Source: an uncultured bacterium (lineage in GTDB: Bacteria; Cyanobacteriota; Vampirovibrionia; Gastranaerophilales; Gastranaerophilaceae). From it: a stretch of DNA of 64,000 bases. The notes beneath the pieces were generated by a model that was not told the origin of the DNA, did no database searches, and saw nothing but the letters and a program-made list of their open reading frames with translations. The stretch is taken from positions 124,001 through 188,000 of the forward strand of contig CACYKF010000001.1 of the NCBI GenBank assembly GCA_902774905.1, in the 5' to 3' direction. The translations under genes were made by a program, and so were the position numbers. Positions 60,446 to 64,000 of this stretch are shown here, in pieces (the stretch's first letter is position 1; every line of letters starts with the position of its first letter).

Positions 60446-61135
60446 ATGAAAATAAAAGCGTTTACATTGACCGAATTACTTATTGCTTTGGCAGTAATAG
60501 GTATACTTATTGCAATATTAATGCCCGTAATATTTAATATTATGCCGGATCAAAACGCATTGATGGCAAAGCGTGCATATTATGCGGTGCAAACAGTGAC
60601 AGGGCAACTTATAAATGATGAGGCTTGTTATCCTAACAAAACACAGGCTGTGGCTGCAGATGTAAGAGAAGGTTTTGATGATGGTTACGGATACGCAGAT
60701 TGTATAATGTGGGGCGGAAAATTTAATGAAAATTACATTGACAATGAAGATGCAAACTCAAAATTCCTTACGCTTTTTGTAAATAAACTTGACTTAAAAA
60801 ACAATAAAACCGACAATTCTGTTAATTTAGACGGAGATTCTACTTACGAATTTCAAACAAAAGACAGTATGGTTTGGACTGCACAAAATATGAATCTTGA
60901 ACATTCCAACTCAAATCCGTCAATAGAATTCATGATAGATGTAAACGGGCCGGACAAACCGAATTGCAAAAGCCCTACGGATACAGACGGTACAAACTGC
61001 GACAAGAAAAAAGATTTTGACAGATTTACCACAAAAATATATGCTGACGGAAAAATTGATATTCTTGAAGAATGGGCTCAAAAAGCAGTCGGTATAGATT
61101 ATGATATCACAGGCTCCGAAAAAGACAGTGAATAA
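60446..61135 (+). CDS. Type IV minor pilin-like protein
   Basis: The 229 aa protein has a five-residue leader MKIKA and mature FTLTELLIALAVIGILIAI with Glu +5. The C-terminal domain contains FMIDVNGPDKPNCKSPTD, the shared motif, with an inserted Cys-bounded Asp-rich loop that could bind calcium. GAAAGGAAT precedes ATG 60446, and the promoter at 60387-60415 is strong and probably repressible. An upstream in-frame extension is not supported. RNase P RNA follows. Confidence 0.88.
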   Translation: MKIKAFTLTELLIALAVIGILIAILMPVIFNIMPDQNALMAKRAYYAVQTVTGQLINDEACYPNKTQAVAADVREGFDDGYGYADCIMWGGKFNENYIDNEDANSKFLTLFVNKLDLKNNKTDNSVNLDGDSTYEFQTKDSMVWTAQNMNLEHSNSNPSIEFMIDVNGPDKPNCKSPTDTDGTNCDKKKDFDRFTTKIYADGKIDILEEWAQKAVGIDYDITGSEKDSE

Positions 61136-61155
61136 TTTGATAATTTTGACAATTG

Positions 61156-61505
61156 AATAAAGCAGTCGGATAATCGCGCTTGGTCTTACCAAGTGAGGAA
61201 AGTCCGTGCATCCAAGAACAGGCATCCGGAGAAACTCCGGGCGGTGAGAACCGGCGGATAGTGCCACAGAAATGATGACTGCCGATGGATTTTATATCAC
61301 AGGCGATGGTGCAACGGTGAGGTAAGAGCGTCACCAACAAAGCCGGAAGGCTTTGGTTAGGTAAACCCATGTCGGATGCAAGGTTGAGTTCGGGGCTATA
61401 AAGGTTGTTCGCCAACCCGAGAAAGAACCGCTTGAGCCTGAGAGCAATCTCAGGACCAGACAGATGATTATCTAAAACAGAACACGGCTTACGGACTGCT
61501 TTATT
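61156..61505 (+). ncRNA. rnpB: RNase P RNA, bacterial type A
   Basis: The ends AATAAAGCAGTC and GACTGCTTTATT pair as helix P1. Conserved elements include GAGGAAAGTCCGTGC near the 5' side, the GGTAAACCC region and ACAGAACACGGCTTAC near the 3' end. A T run follows P1, so P1 may double as the terminator stem. It processes tRNA 5' ends. Ends are approximate to a few bases. Confidence 0.95.
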
Positions 61506-61554
61506 TTTTTTATTTCAATTTTGTAAACAATTTGTCTGAAACTGCTTAATAATA

Positions 61555-61560
61555 TATGAT
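61555..61560 (+). promoter_or_regulatory. -10 element of the 61567 kinase, predicted leaderless
   Basis: TATGAT is followed by ATTGTT and ATG 61567, with TTGTCT 17 nt upstream as a weak -35. Confidence 0.5.
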
Positions 61561-61566
61561 ATTGTT

Positions 61567-63138
61567 ATGAGTTTAGGGAAAATATTATATGTCGATGATG
61601 ACAAGTTGTTAACTTCGACCTTTTCAACCTTAATGAAGGTTGAAGGGTTTAGCGATGTTGTCATATATAATAATCCTGTGGAAGCATTGGAATATCTGAA
61701 ACTTGAATCACCCGATTTGATTATTTCAGATTTTTTGATGCCGGAGATGAATGGGCTTGAATTTTTAAGAGAAGCAAAAAAACTATACCCGGAAACAAGT
61801 ATGATTTTGCTCACGGCTTATGCCGATAAAGAAAACGCAATTGCCACTATAAACGAAATCGGGGTGTATAAATATATTGAAAAGCCGTGGGATAATGATG
61901 ATTTGATAATGAATATCAAAAACGGTATTGAAAGAAGTCATTTGCTTGCAGATTTGCGAGATAAAATTGAAAAACTTGAAATTGCACAAAAAGAACTTCA
62001 AAAATATTCCCAAAAACTTGAAGAACTCGTTGAAGAACGAACAAAAGAACTTGTAGTTGCCAATGACAAATTGTCAGGCATTATAAACTACTGCGCTGAC
62101 GGAATTATTATTATTGATAAGCAGGGTAATATTGAACAGGTTAATCCTGCTTGCGAAAATCTTACAGGTTTATCCAAAGATACTCTATGCTCAATGACAA
62201 TTCAACAAATTGCTTATACAGATAACCCTGCATTAAATAAAGTTCCGAAATCGGAAGTGCAAACATCTATTCTTGGTTTGGCAGAAGAACAGGCAGAGTT
62301 TTTGCTCAGGGATTTGTACATAAGAAATTCCTTGAGCGGAGAGTATATTCCTGCAGAAATCAATTTTGCATCTTTATCTGACGGAGAAAGATTTGTCGGA
62401 GTTATAAGGAACTTTACGGCACAAAAAGAAACCGAACGATTAAGAGATGATTTTATTGCAACCTTAACTCACGATTTGAGAACACCTTTGACTGCATCAA
62501 TTAAAACACTCAACTTCTTTCTTGACGGGTCATTGGGCGAAATTAACGAACAGCAGAAAGTTATGCTTACTACAATGATGAAAAGCAATGAGGATTTGCT
62601 CGGACTTGTTAATGCATTGCTTGAAGTTTACAGATTTGAAAGCGGTAAACTTAATTTGTATAAAACGGTTTTTGATATAAATTCACTTTTAAGACAGTGT
62701 TATGAAGAACTTTCACCTATTGCAAAGAGTAAAAATATTGCGTTGAATGTCCATAGCGATTTTAATGAAGAAATGCTCATTGACGCCGACAGAGCGGAAA
62801 TTAAGCGTGTAATAATGAATTTATGCGGTAATGCCCTGAATTATACAAATAAAAACGGACAGATAGATGTATATATAAAACTTCAAAACGGGGATTTGAT
62901 ATTCTCTGTTGCGGATAATGGTAATGGTATTCCAAAAGAGGACATTCCTAATTTGTTTAAAAGATTTTCGCAAGGAACAAGTAAAAAGCGTTCAACAGGA
63001 ACAGGTTTGGGATTATATTTATCAAGGCAGATTATTGAAGCACATGGCGGAAAAATCTGGGTGGAAAGCAAAGTTAATAAAGGCAGTGAGTTTTCGTTCT
63101 TATTAACAAATGTCGCTGCGGTATCAAGGGTGGTTTAG
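61567..63138 (+). CDS. Hybrid sensor kinase: receiver-PAS-HisKA-HATPase
   Basis: The 523 aa soluble protein starts with a receiver domain (KILYVDDDKLL, phospho-Asp in IISDFLMPEMNG, LLTAYADK, KYIEKPW), a coiled coil (about 130-170), a PAS domain (NYCADGIIIIDKQGNIEQ), and a kinase core with ATLTHDLRTPLTA, NLCGNALNYTNK, VADNGNGIP and GTGLGLYLSRQI. The input receiver suggests control by another kinase. It lies 2 nt before a NarL-type response regulator, its likely partner. No Shine-Dalgarno is present and the -10 is 6 nt before ATG. Confidence 0.93.
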   Translation: MSLGKILYVDDDKLLTSTFSTLMKVEGFSDVVIYNNPVEALEYLKLESPDLIISDFLMPEMNGLEFLREAKKLYPETSMILLTAYADKENAIATINEIGVYKYIEKPWDNDDLIMNIKNGIERSHLLADLRDKIEKLEIAQKELQKYSQKLEELVEERTKELVVANDKLSGIINYCADGIIIIDKQGNIEQVNPACENLTGLSKDTLCSMTIQQIAYTDNPALNKVPKSEVQTSILGLAEEQAEFLLRDLYIRNSLSGEYIPAEINFASLSDGERFVGVIRNFTAQKETERLRDDFIATLTHDLRTPLTASIKTLNFFLDGSLGEINEQQKVMLTTMMKSNEDLLGLVNALLEVYRFESGKLNLYKTVFDINSLLRQCYEELSPIAKSKNIALNVHSDFNEEMLIDADRAEIKRVIMNLCGNALNYTNKNGQIDVYIKLQNGDLIFSVADNGNGIPKEDIPNLFKRFSQGTSKKRSTGTGLGLYLSRQIIEAHGGKIWVESKVNKGSEFSFLLTNVAAVSRVV

Positions 63139-63140
63139 TT

Positions 63141-63815
63141 ATGGAAAAAAACATAAAAGTTACAATAGTTGAAGACCATGATATGACAAGGATGGGTTTA
63201 TCCTTCGCACTGTCAAACAGCGGAATAATAGATGTTGTCGGTACAAGCGCAGACGGTCAGGAAGGCGTTGAGCAGGCACTTAAATTAAGACCTGATTTGG
63301 TTGTAATGGACATCGGAGTTCCGACAATCGACGGAATTGAGGCAACAAGAAAAATTAAAAACGCCGTACCTGAAATAAAAGTTTTGATGAATACTTCGAG
63401 AGATGATGAAAACGATATTCTTGATTCTTTCGCCGCAGGTGCTGACGGTTACATTACAAAAGGTGCGACATCAGAACAAACAATTACGGCAATACAGGCG
63501 GTAAGTGAAGGTGTTGGCTGGCTTGACCCTGCAATTGCAAGAGTTGTTCTGTCTAATATTCGTAAATCAACGGAAACAGAAGAAGCAAACGGTTCTATTA
63601 ATTATAAAAAAGGTAAAAACCTATACGGACTAACAGAAAGAGAAATGCAGGTACTTGCGCTTTTGGTTGAGGGGTTAAATAATCCGCAAATTTCCCAAAA
63701 ACTTGTTATTACGATTGCAACCACAAAAACGCACGTTCACAATATTTTACAAAAACTTTATGTAAAAACAAGAGCAAAAGCCGTTGCAACGGCGATGAAA
63801 GACGGTTTGGTGTGA
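63141..63815 (+). CDS. NarL/FixJ-family response regulator
   Basis: The 224 aa protein has a receiver domain (VTIVEDHDMTRMGL, phospho-Asp in LVVMDIGVPTIDG, MNTSRDDEN, YITKGAT) and a C-terminal LuxR-type HTH (LTEREMQVLALLVEGLNNPQ, then IATTKTHVHNILQKLYVKTR). It should be phosphorylated by the preceding kinase and regulate transcription. AAGGGTGG lies upstream of ATG 63141 at the end of the kinase gene. Note KxxTSR replaces the usual T/S at the switch. Confidence 0.93.
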   Translation: MEKNIKVTIVEDHDMTRMGLSFALSNSGIIDVVGTSADGQEGVEQALKLRPDLVVMDIGVPTIDGIEATRKIKNAVPEIKVLMNTSRDDENDILDSFAAGADGYITKGATSEQTITAIQAVSEGVGWLDPAIARVVLSNIRKSTETEEANGSINYKKGKNLYGLTEREMQVLALLVEGLNNPQISQKLVITIATTKTHVHNILQKLYVKTRAKAVATAMKDGLV

Positions 63816-63826
63816 TATTAGTGAGT

Positions 63827-63927
63827 AGTAAATAGTGAACAGTGAATAGACTTTTACAAATTTATAATTAATAATATGTGCAAAGCACCGTAAACAACAA
63901 TTCACAATTCACTATTCACTATTTACT
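63827..63927. repeat. Long inverted repeat (arms 63827-63847 and 63907-63927)
   Basis: AGTAAATAGTGAACAGTGAAT pairs with ATTCACTATTCACTATTTACT at 20 of 21 positions around a 59-nt AT-rich loop. It sits after the response regulator and before the next gene, possibly a dispersed element rather than a terminator since there is no T run. Confidence 0.7.
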
Positions 63928-63944
63928 TCGCAAAGGTAAATATT

Positions 63945-64000
63945 ATGAAAAAAATTTTAACCACATTACTAATATTATCATTCGGACTTGGGGTATTTGC
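63945..64000 (+). CDS. Start of an exported protein (3' end outside window)
   Basis: AAAGGTAAAT precedes ATG 63945. The visible 18 residues, KKILTTLLILSFGLGVF after Met, form a typical signal peptide. Nothing more can be said. Confidence 0.6.
   Translation, partial: MKKILTTLLILSFGLGVF

Noticed and set aside
61107-61415. Coding region on the minus strand
   Set aside because: Lies inside the RNase P RNA gene, whose structure explains the sequence.

Overview
The window looks like a chromosomal segment of a gut-type non-photosynthetic cyanobacterial relative (Vampirovibrionia/Melainabacteria, probably order Gastranaerophilales). This is inferred from low GC, a diderm envelope (BamA, Skp/OmpH), cyanobacteria-flavoured families (CHASE2 nucleotide cyclase, VKOR-thioredoxin fusion, DUF2993 lipid-binding protein, CsaB), several lineage-type minor pilins and many proteins I cannot assign to a family. 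No photosynthesis gene is present. The standard genetic code is used, with ATG, GTG and TTG starts.

Layout. 1-3.4 kb: RNase Y end, YmdB, PHP phosphoesterase, a pilin-like protein and a LOG protein. 3.4-6.3 kb: accessory stretch with an AT-rich glycosyltransferase that seems frameshifted, a small HTH protein, a HEPN/MNT toxin-antitoxin pair and a block of tandem palindromic repeats. 6.3-15.5 kb: housekeeping (gatB, gap, rsmI, bamA, skp, udp) with two lineage-specific proteins. 15.5-17.8 kb: a soluble FlhA-like cytoplasmic domain fused to DUF4177, followed by a pilin gene whose start is separated from its body by a run of eight G. 18-29 kb: TPR protein, pth, regulators, tRNA-Lys, a sensor kinase, VKOR-thioredoxin, QueH and two pilins. 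29-47 kb: central carbon metabolism (tpiA, eda, glgA), an MFS exporter, CsaB, CHASE2 cyclase, a very large zinc-ribbon/pseudo-ATPase protein, ClpC, a membrane-anchored GT5-like protein, a radical SAM protein and adk. 47-53.6 kb: lineage-specific proteins, a TPR protein, two WYL regulators and a purine-rich apparent non-coding RNA. 53.6-64 kb: rbfA-truB operon, DUF2993, GerMN, a HicB-like protein, a solitary N6 methyltransferase, tRNA-Gly and tRNA-Gln with a duplicated tRNA 3' end, a phosphatase-like protein, a pilin, RNase P RNA and a two-component pair.

Three themes run across the window. First, five dispersed minor-pilin-like proteins share a DVNGxxKPN-type C-terminal motif; one looks phase-variable and one lacks a prepilin cleavage site. 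Second, seven genes without a Shine-Dalgarno sequence have a -10 hexamer exactly 6 nt before the ATG, which predicts leaderless mRNAs; both sensor kinases are in this set. Third, short palindromic repeats are dispersed between genes, and one copy has entered ymdB in frame while another supplies its start codon. The most unusual protein is the stand-alone FlhA-C-like domain at 15522-17000, which probably shares a transcript with the possibly phase-variable pilin.
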